A stretch of DNA of 64,000 bases, taken from NCBI RefSeq assembly GCF_002835935.1, contig NZ_PJCF01000002.1:1-64000 (forward strand), in the 5' to 3' direction. Positions 25,050 to 33,791 of the stretch are shown in pieces. Made by a program: the position numbers and the translations under genes. Every line of letters begins with the position of its first letter. Position 1 is the stretch's first letter. The notes under the pieces were generated by a model that saw nothing but the letters and a program-made list of their open reading frames with translations, was not told the DNA's origin and did not search any database. Source of the stretch: Paraglaciecola sp. MB-3u-78 (GTDB lineage Bacteria > Pseudomonadota > Gammaproteobacteria > Enterobacterales > Alteromonadaceae).

Positions 25050-27287
25050 CTAGTAACTAATTTTCAACCCCCACCCTTGCAATACTCCAACGTCAGCAGA
25101 GGCTAAATCTCGGATCCTTAACTGCCAAATTCCAGCTATTGATTCATTCAGCAAACCTTGTAGCTGCGGTGTATCTAAAAAACTATAATGACGTTTAAGG
25201 TTATTTTTTGAAGCGCCCTCCTTGTCATGCAACAAAATAAGGCGTCCTGAGGGTGCTACCAACTCAACTTGTAGATCGCCGATATAACTATGCTCGATAT
25301 CAATCCAAGTGGTGATTTCTTTTAGATGTCCCTTTTTGCTTTGGGATATGAGACTGGTAATACCTTGAAAATTGTTATCAGGGATCACCGAGTTAGGTGC
25401 AGACTCAATCTCGACTTCCCTCACTGACACTGGGTTCACTTCAATATTCAGCCGCCATGATAATAAACGTCCCACGTCAGCTGATGCGTTATCTTGCACA
25501 TTAAGGGTCCATTCCCCCTCTACATTTTCCCCATGAAATACACTTAAACTCGCCAGTTCAGTACTGAACCAAGTTTCAAATATGTCATCGCCATCATGAC
25601 CTTTTCGATCATGTAAAATAACAGAAGTGCCTGAGGGCGACCGTAAACTTAATTTCAAATCACTGATCCAGCTGTGGATTATTTGCACACTTATGGATAA
25701 TGCTTGTATCTCTCCCGCAGAATTGACGCTCAAATGACTTGCCACACCAGCAGCATCATTGTCTGGAATAACTAAATTTGGAGAGGAGCTAACAATAACC
25801 TCACTGGGTATGGTAGACATGCCTGCAGAGAATGTTATGACTGAACCGGGTTCTGACACATCACGAATTTGCATACCAGAATCGGTATCGTCCCATTCAC
25901 GACTTGAGGGCACAGTTTCATCAGAAATGACAATCCCACTTTGTCCCGAAAACAAGTCAGTATCGTCTCCTGTATTACGATTATTTTCCAAATCTAAATG
26001 CCCGTCAGCTTGCACCAAAGCACATTGATAATGTTTATTTCTGGTCCCTTGTTGCCACTCATTTGAGCCTAACGTGTCGCAATGCAAGACCGCTAGACCA
26101 CTAGATGGCAAATGACTGTCCAAGTCTATTCTGGTGCGGTTTTCAATCACAAAATACTCGTTAGCTTTATCTGTCGTATATTTTAAGATGCTATTGTATT
26201 GCCCTTGTAAAGCTGAAAATTCTCCTGGGGAGTTCAAATCTATCACCTGATCCACCCACCCCGCCAACTCACGTAAATAACCACAAATGGGTGAAGGTGT
26301 GCGTCGATCGTTTAAATGATTTCCAGATCCCATTAAACAATATCGTCCAATACCTTGGCTTTTTTCAAAATCACCATCACGTTTGCCATAATCATACATA
26401 TCGGGAAAACGGCACAATAAATGCCCGTTCTCGTGGCATATAGTGCCAATGCGTAGATCAACACTGTGCTGCCCTAAACCTGTCAATTGATAATAATGGG
26501 TCCTCATGTTTCCATAATTTAAGCTTTGAAAATGATTGTGTGGCCATAAATCTCCGTCGTATTGAGACTCCCCTGCATATAAAAAGTTAATGGCATCGAC
26601 TACCCCCTCACTTTTCGAATCAAATTGTTGCAGGTCAATGCCAAGATCATTCACTACTATATCCATGGCCTCTTTTACCAACAGATTATTGATGTAATGA
26701 CTGCGACGTTTGGACAACCTAATAGGTCCAACAACCAAGTTGCTGTAGGTTAATTTACCGCTGGAAACTATTTCGAAGTAACGTTTTACTGAACAAAAAT
26801 TACCATTTTGACGGAAGTTATCGCTGTTAAACATAGCATCTACATCAGCATGGAGTATGTTGGTGCGTATATCATCAAAATCCACAATAACGGTAAGGCC
26901 TTGCACATTACCGAGATGCAGCTTGCGTCCTTCTAACAATCCTCCTTCTGCGCCAAGTGTTCGCATAACACTTGCGTTTCCTACCTCTTCAGGGGGTCTT
27001 AATTGTTGATAGCGTAATCCAAACTTTTGATTGCGTACTTTTGGACTGTCTTTTAGGTGTTTACGCAAAGTTGTGGGTTTATTTTTATGCAAAGGAATAC
27101 CACTGGACACTAATCGGCCTTCAGCTAACTTTGCATAACAATATTCGCCTCTCTGAGTATCATATACAACTGTATACCCATCTAGCGTTTCTCTTCGAGC
27201 ATAAAACTCATCACCAAATATTTTTAATTGTATTGAATCACCCACGCTTTGACCCGCAACGATGACTTCACCATTTAATGCACTCAT
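25050..27287 (-). CDS. M6-family metalloprotease with two C-terminal P domains, no signal peptide
   Basis: A zinc protease related to immune inhibitor A, 745 residues. The N-terminal 100 residues resemble the M6 propeptide (GDEFYARRETLDGYTVVYD). The catalytic domain has HENGH (285-289) with the downstream RFPDMYDYG Asp, matching the HExxH...PD-YD pattern of M6. Two repeats at about 508-625 and 630-745 (VIPDN..., SDLKLSLRSPSGT..., W.LNI/LKI) are proprotein-convertase P domains, common on secreted proteases. The ATG is directly followed by a hydrophilic sequence with no Sec signal, which is unusual. The ribosome binding site is AAGGAAA, about eight bases upstream. A broken DUF4157 gene lies 260 bp upstream and divergent. 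Release by a non-Sec route (contractile injection or lysis) is possible; that is inference. Confidence 0.85.
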   Translation of the reverse strand: MSALNGEVIVAGQSVGDSIQLKIFGDEFYARRETLDGYTVVYDTQRGEYCYAKLAEGRLVSSGIPLHKNKPTTLRKHLKDSPKVRNQKFGLRYQQLRPPEEVGNASVMRTLGAEGGLLEGRKLHLGNVQGLTVIVDFDDIRTNILHADVDAMFNSDNFRQNGNFCSVKRYFEIVSSGKLTYSNLVVGPIRLSKRRSHYINNLLVKEAMDIVVNDLGIDLQQFDSKSEGVVDAINFLYAGESQYDGDLWPHNHFQSLNYGNMRTHYYQLTGLGQHSVDLRIGTICHENGHLLCRFPDMYDYGKRDGDFEKSQGIGRYCLMGSGNHLNDRRTPSPICGYLRELAGWVDQVIDLNSPGEFSALQGQYNSILKYTTDKANEYFVIENRTRIDLDSHLPSSGLAVLHCDTLGSNEWQQGTRNKHYQCALVQADGHLDLENNRNTGDDTDLFSGQSGIVISDETVPSSREWDDTDSGMQIRDVSEPGSVITFSAGMSTIPSEVIVSSSPNLVIPDNDAAGVASHLSVNSAGEIQALSISVQIIHSWISDLKLSLRSPSGTSVILHDRKGHDGDDIFETWFSTELASLSVFHGENVEGEWTLNVQDNASADVGRLLSWRLNIEVNPVSVREVEIESAPNSVIPDNNFQGITSLISQSKKGHLKEITTWIDIEHSYIGDLQVELVAPSGRLILLHDKEGASKNNLKRHYSFLDTPQLQGLLNESIAGIWQLRIRDLASADVGVLQGWGLKISY

Positions 27288-27544
27288 GTTTAATTTCCTT
27301 TATATATTCATATAAACATCTTCAAAGAGACAGTGCCAAACCCTATGGGAACTTCCCTTTTCCTTGACAAGCTTAGTATTAATATCTCGTATGAGTGTAT
27401 TTTCTAATACATTTGTGCCACTAAAATTTGATTGAGTCTTATTACGATGAGTATTCTTTATAAGGAAACGTTTCAGATAAAGTTGACCCCCACGGCATTG
27501 CCATAGGATCGGCTTAATTTGCAATGAGATATAAAACTAATTGA

Positions 27545-27736
27545 TTGAATATTCTACATTCGGTTCGATATACATTTAGGACCAAGGCAAGAAAACACTT
27601 ACCCCATGAGGCTTGGCATGTAGTTCAGCAAAAACAAGGAAGAGTGCAACCAACCTCGACGGCAAACGATAACGCTGCATTAGAAAAAGAAGCGGATATG
27701 ATGGGTGCCAAAGCTGCTCGACTAGGTGCCGAGTAG
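27545..27736 (+). pseudogene. DUF4157 (eCIS core) domain remnant, frameshifted
   Basis: The end of a DUF4157-type metallopeptidase-like domain: [20 protein letters not shown], with the HExxH-like HEAWH, then [18 protein letters not shown]. Directly upstream, one frame over, the sequence reads DIHLGPRQE, which in intact homologues precedes HLPHE. One A is missing from the run at about 27594, and everything further upstream is lost. DUF4157 domains are associated with extracellular contractile injection systems and toxin-like proteins. Confidence 0.7.
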
Positions 27737-27895
27737 AACTTAATTGTTGAGCTAAAAAAACCACCAAGATATTCGTTATAAAACAGCTTGGTGACAGTTC
27801 TGGATTTAGGTCATCGTATGCATACGTCATATAACTAACGGGAATTTATCCCCGCCCAAAAGATATAATACTAATGACCCATTTTGTTCCTAAAG

Positions 27896-29701
27896 TCACA
27901 ACCAATCAGGATGTGTATCAAAACTAGCACTGTCGATATTTTTCACTAAGTTACCCCAGTGATACGTAAGAGGTAGCTCGCTATTGAAAAAATACTTCAT
28001 GGCTTGAATTTTTCCGTGATAGAACTTTTCATCGTCACTATGGAGGGCCTTGCCTAGTTGCTTAGTCGCTATCTCAGCTTGTCTAAGCCATAACCAAGCA
28101 ATAGTAAGGTGGCCAAACATATTCAGATAACTAACAGAGTTAGAGAAAACCAAATCAAGGTTCTGGGTCTTGGAAGCCCCCATTACACTGGTTGTCACTT
28201 CCTTGAGGTTGTCCACCGCATGCTGTAACGCAACAGCATAGGTCTGTAAACTTTCCGTCAACTTCACACTTTCGGCAGTGAGCTGTATTTCAGCTAAGAA
28301 TGCTTGGTAGCCTTTAAAATCGTTCATCGGTACTTTTCGGCAAAGTAAGTCTAACGACTGGATCCCAGTAGTGCCCTCATGAATCGGGTTAAGACGATTG
28401 TCACGATAAAACATCTCGACGGGGTGTTCGTTAACATAACCGTGTCCACCTAATACTTGAATGGCTAAATCGTTGGATTTAGGTCCCCATTCTGATGGCC
28501 AACTTTTGATAATAGGCGTTAAAAAGTCCAGTATGGTTGATGCGTGTTTGCGCTCACTTTCGGTAGGAGCGGTTTTTTCATCCTCAGAAAGTTGATGCCC
28601 ATATAGACACAATGCATATGCACCTTCAGAATACGCTTTTTGAGTTAGCAGCATTCGCCTCACATCAGGATGTTCAATAATATTGACTGGAGGTGCTAAC
28701 GGGTCTTTTGCAGAAAGCAAACGCCCTTGAGGACGCCCTTTGGCGTAATCTAAAGAGTATTGAAACCCAGTTAATGCGGTAAGAGCGGCACCGGTACCGA
28801 CTAAAATTCGGGCTTCGTTCATCATATGGAACATGTACATCAAGCCTTTGTTTTCTTCGCCTACCAAGTAAGCTTCAGCACCATTTTGTTCTCCAAAACT
28901 TAATGCCGTTGAGGTCTGCCCTCGCCCACCCATTTTATGAAACAAACCGGCCAAAGCAACTTCGTTGCGCTCTCCAATTTTGCCATCATCACCGACCAAA
29001 TACTTAGGCACAATAAACAACGAAATGCCTTTTACGCCTTTCGGTGCGCCTTTCACTCTAGCCAGCACTAAATGCACAATATTTTCAGATAGGTCATGAT
29101 CACCACCTGATATCCAAATTTTATTACCTTTGACTCGATAAGTGCCGTCTTCTTCTTTAGTGGCAGAGGTAGAGAGATCACCTAGACCAGAACCCGCTCC
29201 AGGCTCTGTCATTGCCATGGTGCCAAAAAAACGTCCTTCGCGCTGCGGGATGACCCATTTGTTTATTTGTTCAGGCGTGCCGTAGGCTTCAATCAAATTA
29301 GAATTGGCATGCGTCAGTGAAAGATAGCCAATACTGGTACTTGCTGCCGCCGCTAAGTAAGCAGATGCACCACTGGCTGCAATTTGTGGAAGTTGCATCC
29401 CGCCCATGGCGTAATCGGTTGTAGGTGCCGTTAGCCCTGCTTCAATAACAGCATCGAGACCTTCTTTAATCTCAGGAATAATATGGACTTTTTTACCGTC
29501 AAATGTCGGCTGGTTACTGTCTACCTTTAAACGAATAGGGACATAATATTTTTCGGCAATGGCCTGTGCAATATCGATTGCTGCATCAAAAGATTCACGG
29601 TCATGGTCTTGGTAACGCTCGCGAGTAGTTAAAGATTCAACATCAAACATCTCATATAAAAAGAATTCAATATCTCGACGACTTAAAATCGGTGCTGGCA
29701 T
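27896..29701 (-). CDS. Acyl-CoA dehydrogenase
   Basis: A FAD enzyme that oxidises acyl-CoA to trans-2-enoyl-CoA, passing electrons to ETF. It has 601 residues, the long form with an extra C-terminal helical domain shared by FadE12-like and DmdC-like proteins. Motifs are MAMTEPGAGSGLGDL (FAD/substrate), KIWISGGDHDL, and HEGTTGIQSLDLL with the catalytic Glu. The substrate range cannot be told from sequence; medium-chain acyl-CoA or methylmercaptopropionyl-CoA are options. It lies downstream of a hydrolase/thioesterase/dehydrogenase set but 310 bp away, so it may have its own promoter. Confidence 0.9.
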   Translation of the reverse strand: MPAPILSRRDIEFFLYEMFDVESLTTRERYQDHDRESFDAAIDIAQAIAEKYYVPIRLKVDSNQPTFDGKKVHIIPEIKEGLDAVIEAGLTAPTTDYAMGGMQLPQIAASGASAYLAAAASTSIGYLSLTHANSNLIEAYGTPEQINKWVIPQREGRFFGTMAMTEPGAGSGLGDLSTSATKEEDGTYRVKGNKIWISGGDHDLSENIVHLVLARVKGAPKGVKGISLFIVPKYLVGDDGKIGERNEVALAGLFHKMGGRGQTSTALSFGEQNGAEAYLVGEENKGLMYMFHMMNEARILVGTGAALTALTGFQYSLDYAKGRPQGRLLSAKDPLAPPVNIIEHPDVRRMLLTQKAYSEGAYALCLYGHQLSEDEKTAPTESERKHASTILDFLTPIIKSWPSEWGPKSNDLAIQVLGGHGYVNEHPVEMFYRDNRLNPIHEGTTGIQSLDLLCRKVPMNDFKGYQAFLAEIQLTAESVKLTESLQTYAVALQHAVDNLKEVTTSVMGASKTQNLDLVFSNSVSYLNMFGHLTIAWLWLRQAEIATKQLGKALHSDDEKFYHGKIQAMKYFFNSELPLTYHWGNLVKNIDSASFDTHPDWL

Positions 29702-30011
29702 TTATAGCTCCTCTAAAGGTTGAAACAGTAAAAATATAGATAAGTTAAATAAGTAGGCTTTAACACCACATAGTTGCACACAATACATCGCAAAATCACT
29801 GCAGACTATCACCATTTTTAATACTTCGATGCCGCTTTAACCGCATGTTTAGATGCGCTATGGGCAGCTTGTTAGCTGCACATAGCGCATCTAAACAAAT
29901 TAAAAACTTTGAAACTATGGACCCTACAAGCAGACTATATAGACACTAAGAAAGGAACTGCTATTCATTAGGTGGCATCAGTAATTATCAGTGCTAGTTC
30001 ATTATATTACT
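29702..30011. other. Intergenic with a long palindrome
   Basis: No gene is seen. A long hairpin (29847-29896) pairs GTTTAGATGCGCTATG with CATAGCGCATCTAAAC plus an inner GCAGC/GCTGC stem. It has no T-run on either side, so it looks like a palindromic repeat unit or mRNA-stabilising stem rather than a terminator. Confidence 0.6.
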
Positions 30012-30947
30012 TTATGCTCTATCACCTAGATGGGTATTTACATGGGTTACAATGTCGTCGACTATGCTCGGTATTAATTCAACAGGAAAATCATGCCCCA
30101 TGCCCGGATAAACCTTAAACTTGGCTCTAGGTATGGCATCTGCTGTGGCTTTACCTCCGGCTAAATTCACCAACCCATCACGGTCACCGTGAATAACTAA
30201 ACTTGGTATATCCAGCTTAGATAATGCATCTTCTCTATTACCCGCGGCCATTATTGATAACATTTGACGGATGGTGCCTTTCACGGTGATCCCCCGCTGC
30301 AACATGCTTGCAACGTATTGTTGTAAATCAGTTTCAGATGATGGGTAGTCTGGACTGCCAATGACTTGCCATTTTTTGATGTGGTAATCCGCCTGGTCTT
30401 TGTAATCTTTTGAAGCGGGTTTTCGCATCAGCGTTTCACGAATATTTTTGTCAATCCCAGGGAGATTTTTATATCCCGTGGTGGACATGATGGAGGTTAA
30501 TGTTTTCACTCTTTTGGGGTGATAGATTGCCATCAATTGCGCTATCATTCCGCCCATGGATGCGCCAACTACATGCACTTCAGCTAGGTTAAGTGCATCC
30601 AATAGTGCAATTACATCATGCATCATGTCTTCAAGCTGATAAGGCGTTTTAATTGAAAGCCCTAATTTTAACTTGGTTACTACCCACCCCATATTTGGGA
30701 TAGGAAAATGGTCAAGTTGCTCAGAGCGTCCCACGTCACGATTATCTAAAAGTAAAACCTGAAAGTTGGCGGCAACCAATGCAGCAACCATTGTTTTAGG
30801 CCAGCCTGTTAATGGCGTACTTAAGCCATGAATGAGCAATAGTGTCGGGTGTAATGGGTTGCCATGGAGTTGATACGCAATATCAACTCCATTTACATTA
30901 ATCACATTTTCACACATTACACTGTTATCCATTAATTTTTGGCTCAT
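30012..30947 (-). CDS. Alpha/beta hydrolase
   Basis: A soluble esterase/lipase-type enzyme. I place the start at the ATG at 30947 (MSQKLMDNS), which overlaps the stop of the upstream thioesterase as ATGA; an upstream ATG at 31043 would overlap that gene by 100 bases. This gives 311 residues. It has an oxyanion-hole HGLSTPLTGW, LLLDNRDVGRSEQ, the nucleophile elbow GASMGGMIAQ, a late Asp in HGDRDGLV and the catalytic His in GMGHDFP, so the triad is complete. The substrate is unknown; acyl or ester substrates fit its neighbours. Confidence 0.85.
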   Translation of the reverse strand: MSQKLMDNSVMCENVINVNGVDIAYQLHGNPLHPTLLLIHGLSTPLTGWPKTMVAALVAANFQVLLLDNRDVGRSEQLDHFPIPNMGWVVTKLKLGLSIKTPYQLEDMMHDVIALLDALNLAEVHVVGASMGGMIAQLMAIYHPKRVKTLTSIMSTTGYKNLPGIDKNIRETLMRKPASKDYKDQADYHIKKWQVIGSPDYPSSETDLQQYVASMLQRGITVKGTIRQMLSIMAAGNREDALSKLDIPSLVIHGDRDGLVNLAGGKATADAIPRAKFKVYPGMGHDFPVELIPSIVDDIVTHVNTHLGDRA

Positions 30948-31375
30948 GCATTTACCATCGCCGATACCATGGCTTCGCGCATTTTTCCTTGAATGGGCGT
31001 TGGTTTTTGTGTCTGACGGTCGACAAATACATGGGTTAAACAACCCACTGCTGAAGCGGTGTCTTCGTCCTGCTTAAAAATACCAACACAGTAGTCTACG
31101 GAGCTTTTTCCAAGACGATCAACTCTAAAAGTGCCGATCAATTTTTCAGGGTAAGAAACAGAACGAATATAGCTGCAATTTGATTTCACAATAAAACCTA
31201 TTTGTGCGCTGGTCATAGGTGCAAACCCCGCCTGCTCAATTAAAAATTGATTTACAACCGTATCAAAATAAGAGTAATAATTGATGTTATTCACATGACC
31301 GAACATGTCGTTATCCATCCACCTAGTGGTAATGGGAAAGAAAAAAAGGAAATCGGTTTTAGACTCAGTACTCAT
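30944..31375 (-). CDS. Hotdog-fold acyl-CoA thioesterase (4HBT family)
   Basis: A cytoplasmic thioesterase of 143 residues. It carries the 4-hydroxybenzoyl-CoA thioesterase signature RWMDNDMFGHVNNINYYSYFD, with the active-site Asp and the FGHVNN motif, then a beta-rich remainder. It starts directly at the stop of the alcohol dehydrogenase gene and overlaps the hydrolase gene by four bases, so the three are translated as one operon. Confidence 0.9.
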   Translation of the reverse strand: MSTESKTDFLFFFPITTRWMDNDMFGHVNNINYYSYFDTVVNQFLIEQAGFAPMTSAQIGFIVKSNCSYIRSVSYPEKLIGTFRVDRLGKSSVDYCVGIFKQDEDTASAVGCLTHVFVDRQTQKPTPIQGKMREAMVSAMVNA

Positions 31376-32545
31376 TTAATCCCTTCCTTGATGTGCTTGA
31401 CGATAGATATCTTTTACGTCTTCCAAGGTCACAGGTTTGGGATTATTGACCAGCAAACGTGTTTGTAACATTGCATCTTTTGCTAACGTATTAATATCAC
31501 TCTCGCCAATCCCCATTTCAGCTAAAGTAACCGGCAGTTTAAGTTGTTTTATCAACTCCGCTATAAAATCAATCAGTGCCTGCGCAGTCTGTTGATTACT
31601 GCCCTCAACGCTAATGGTGTTACTAATACTTGGCGCAAGTTCAGCATATAATTGAGCACAGTGACTTAAGTTGAACTTCATCACTTGAATTAACACCAAG
31701 GCGTTGCTCAATCCGTGAGGGATATGAAAGTGGCCTCCTAATGGATAAGCCAAAGCATGAACGGCTGCGACAGGCGCATTTGCAAAGGCTTGCCCCGCTA
31801 AACATGCACCTAGCAACATGGCTTGACGAGCTTCGACGTTGGAGCCATTAAAGGTGGCTTCAACGATATTATTTGATAATAACGTCAAGGCTTGTTTAGC
31901 CAACAAATCAGAGTATGGATTTTTCTTAATGGCACTGGTGTAGGCTTCAATGGCATGCACCATTGCATCAATCCCAGTTGCTGCCGTCACGTGTGACGGC
32001 AAACCTAAGGTTAAACTGGCATCTAGCAAGGCGATGTCTGGTAAAAGTGTAGCTGAAACAACACCCGCTTTAGTGGTTTCACCTGTAGTGACGATAGCGA
32101 TAGGCGTCACTTCAGAGCCAGTACCGGCTGTTGTGGGTATCAATATAAGGGGTAAACGTTTACCTCGAATGGCATCAACACCATAAATATCAGCGAGTTG
32201 TTCATCTGAGTTGGCTAACAGTGCTACTAATTTTGCCGTGTCCAGTGAGCTGCCACCCCCAAATCCAATGATGCCGTCGGCTTCAACTTTCTGTGCATAG
32301 GCAACAGCAGCCAGAACAATATGTTCAGGTGGGTCAGCCACCACTTGGTCAAAGCAGAAATATTCTTTGCCTACTTTTTTAAACGCAGTATCTAATGGTT
32401 GAATTAAACCGACATCAACAATGCCTTGATCAGTAATGATCAACGGTTTCGAAATATCAAGTCTCGAACAAATGTCGGCAATACGTTCAATCGCGCCTAT
32501 TTCACTAATAATGGATTTAGTGGTCGAAAAAATAAAGGGTTTCAT
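31376..32545 (-). CDS. Iron-containing alcohol dehydrogenase
   Basis: A group III (Fe-dependent) NAD(P)H alcohol dehydrogenase of 389 residues. It has the nucleotide-binding GFGGGSSLDTAK, TTAGTGSEVTP, and the metal-site segment HALAYPLGGHFHIPHG with the usual His ligands. It reduces aldehydes or oxidises alcohols; the substrate is unknown. Together with the thioesterase and hydrolase it suggests turnover of a fatty or hydroxy acid derivative. Confidence 0.92.
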   Translation of the reverse strand: MKPFIFSTTKSIISEIGAIERIADICSRLDISKPLIITDQGIVDVGLIQPLDTAFKKVGKEYFCFDQVVADPPEHIVLAAVAYAQKVEADGIIGFGGGSSLDTAKLVALLANSDEQLADIYGVDAIRGKRLPLILIPTTAGTGSEVTPIAIVTTGETTKAGVVSATLLPDIALLDASLTLGLPSHVTAATGIDAMVHAIEAYTSAIKKNPYSDLLAKQALTLLSNNIVEATFNGSNVEARQAMLLGACLAGQAFANAPVAAVHALAYPLGGHFHIPHGLSNALVLIQVMKFNLSHCAQLYAELAPSISNTISVEGSNQQTAQALIDFIAELIKQLKLPVTLAEMGIGESDINTLAKDAMLQTRLLVNNPKPVTLEDVKDIYRQAHQGRD

Positions 32546-32654
32546 GGGTACCTACCTATACACAAAAAGTTTATCGTCTAAATTAACTTTAGGTAGTGTA
32601 TCTTTTTTTCTGACTAATAATCTTGAGTATGTTGCCAATCGCCCTCACGACCTT

Positions 32655-33290
32655 TTATTTGAATGCGCTTTGTTGAGCACCTATAGCCGAGGCTTTTTTA
32701 AAAGCGGGACGAGCCTGAAGCCTCGCCAGATAGTCTTTGACCTGTGGCGTATACCTGTTGTCTAACCCCAAAGATTGCCCCAAATGCAACGCATATCCCA
32801 CTGCGATATCCGCTATGGTGAAACGACCATCACACAGGAATTCCCGAGATTCAATGTGCGCATCGAGGCGCCGTAAACGCGCAATAAACCAGGCCGCATA
32901 ATCCTCTACGGCCTGAGGCAAGCGGCGAGCTTGTGGCTCTAATCTGCTGTAGCGCAACACAATGGTTTGCGGGAATGTCAGAGTGGCATCGCTATGATAC
33001 AGCCAATTTAGATAATCGCCGTATTCAACATGATCCGGTTTCAGGCCAAATTCATGCTTGTTATATTTTTCAACCAGATAATGACAGATACCACTCGATT
33101 CCGTCATGGTGGTATTGTCATCTTCAAAAAAAGGAACGGTTCCCAGCGGATTTATCGCCAAAAATTCCTTTTTGAAAAAACGCGGCGGGAACGGAAGCAC
33201 CTCCACCTCGTAGGGTAGTTGCATTTCTTCCATCGCCCACAGAGGACGCAAAGAACGAGCGTTATGACAGTGCCAAAGTTTCATTTTCAT
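32655..33290 (-). CDS. Glutathione S-transferase
   Basis: A cytosolic GST-fold protein. The best start is the ATG at 33290 (MKMKLWHCHNARSLRP), giving 211 residues, since GSTs begin with this first strand; an upstream ATG at 33362 would add 24 unrelated residues. It has a thioredoxin-like N-terminal domain (NPLGTVPFFED, TESSGICHYLVEKY, the cis-Pro and Glu/Ser of the GSH site) and an all-helical C-terminal domain with FTIADIAVGYALH. It probably conjugates or isomerises an electrophile; no more can be said. Confidence 0.88.
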   Translation of the reverse strand: MKMKLWHCHNARSLRPLWAMEEMQLPYEVEVLPFPPRFFKKEFLAINPLGTVPFFEDDNTTMTESSGICHYLVEKYNKHEFGLKPDHVEYGDYLNWLYHSDATLTFPQTIVLRYSRLEPQARRLPQAVEDYAAWFIARLRRLDAHIESREFLCDGRFTIADIAVGYALHLGQSLGLDNRYTPQVKDYLARLQARPAFKKASAIGAQQSAFK

Positions 33291-33362
33291 ATCTACAATC
33301 CATATTGCCTTGCGGCCAAGTCGCACATAATTTATCCCGAACTGCCCACAATAGCATTGCAA

Positions 33363-33791
33363 CGTACCTCTTGGTAGACACGCAAAATATGTCTGCTATT
33401 TCGATGCTAATTGCCCTTTAGATTAGAATATACCAATGACGCTGGTGGCAACCTATAAATACGATGGAGTGCTCCGTTTTCAAATCATTACTAACAACAC
33501 AATTCAACGTTTAGCTGAAAATAGCTGCCTTAGGGAACGGTCGGTTTGTTTTCATCATGTGCGCTTCGAGCGATCATACGACTGAATGAAACGCGACGGG
33601 AAAGTGACCCCTTTGCTTATGAACCACTGACACTGCGCTCGACATCCCATGATTACTCAAAGTGACCACTTTCAGCACACCATAACCCACCATACCCCGC
33701 CATAACCCGCCATAACCCGCCATAACCAGACAAGAACATAAATCAGGGAATAGGGGCTGTATGTATTGATTTCGCCACGGTCAAAAAATAC
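33363..33791. other. Intergenic with a 10-bp tandem repeat
   Basis: No gene is seen. CATAACCCGC-type decamers repeat about five times at 33681-33728. To the left, near 33560-33600, is sequence resembling the intergenic repeat near 18095-18150. The last 60 bases hold the 3' end region of the sigma-54 regulator gene. Confidence 0.6.

Noticed and set aside
27300-27524. 74-codon minus-strand frame upstream of the M6 protease
   Set aside because: Odd composition, no ribosome binding site, and it occupies the divergent promoter region.
33681-33728. Possible CRISPR-like array
   Set aside because: Units are 10 bp with no spacers; this is a simple tandem repeat.
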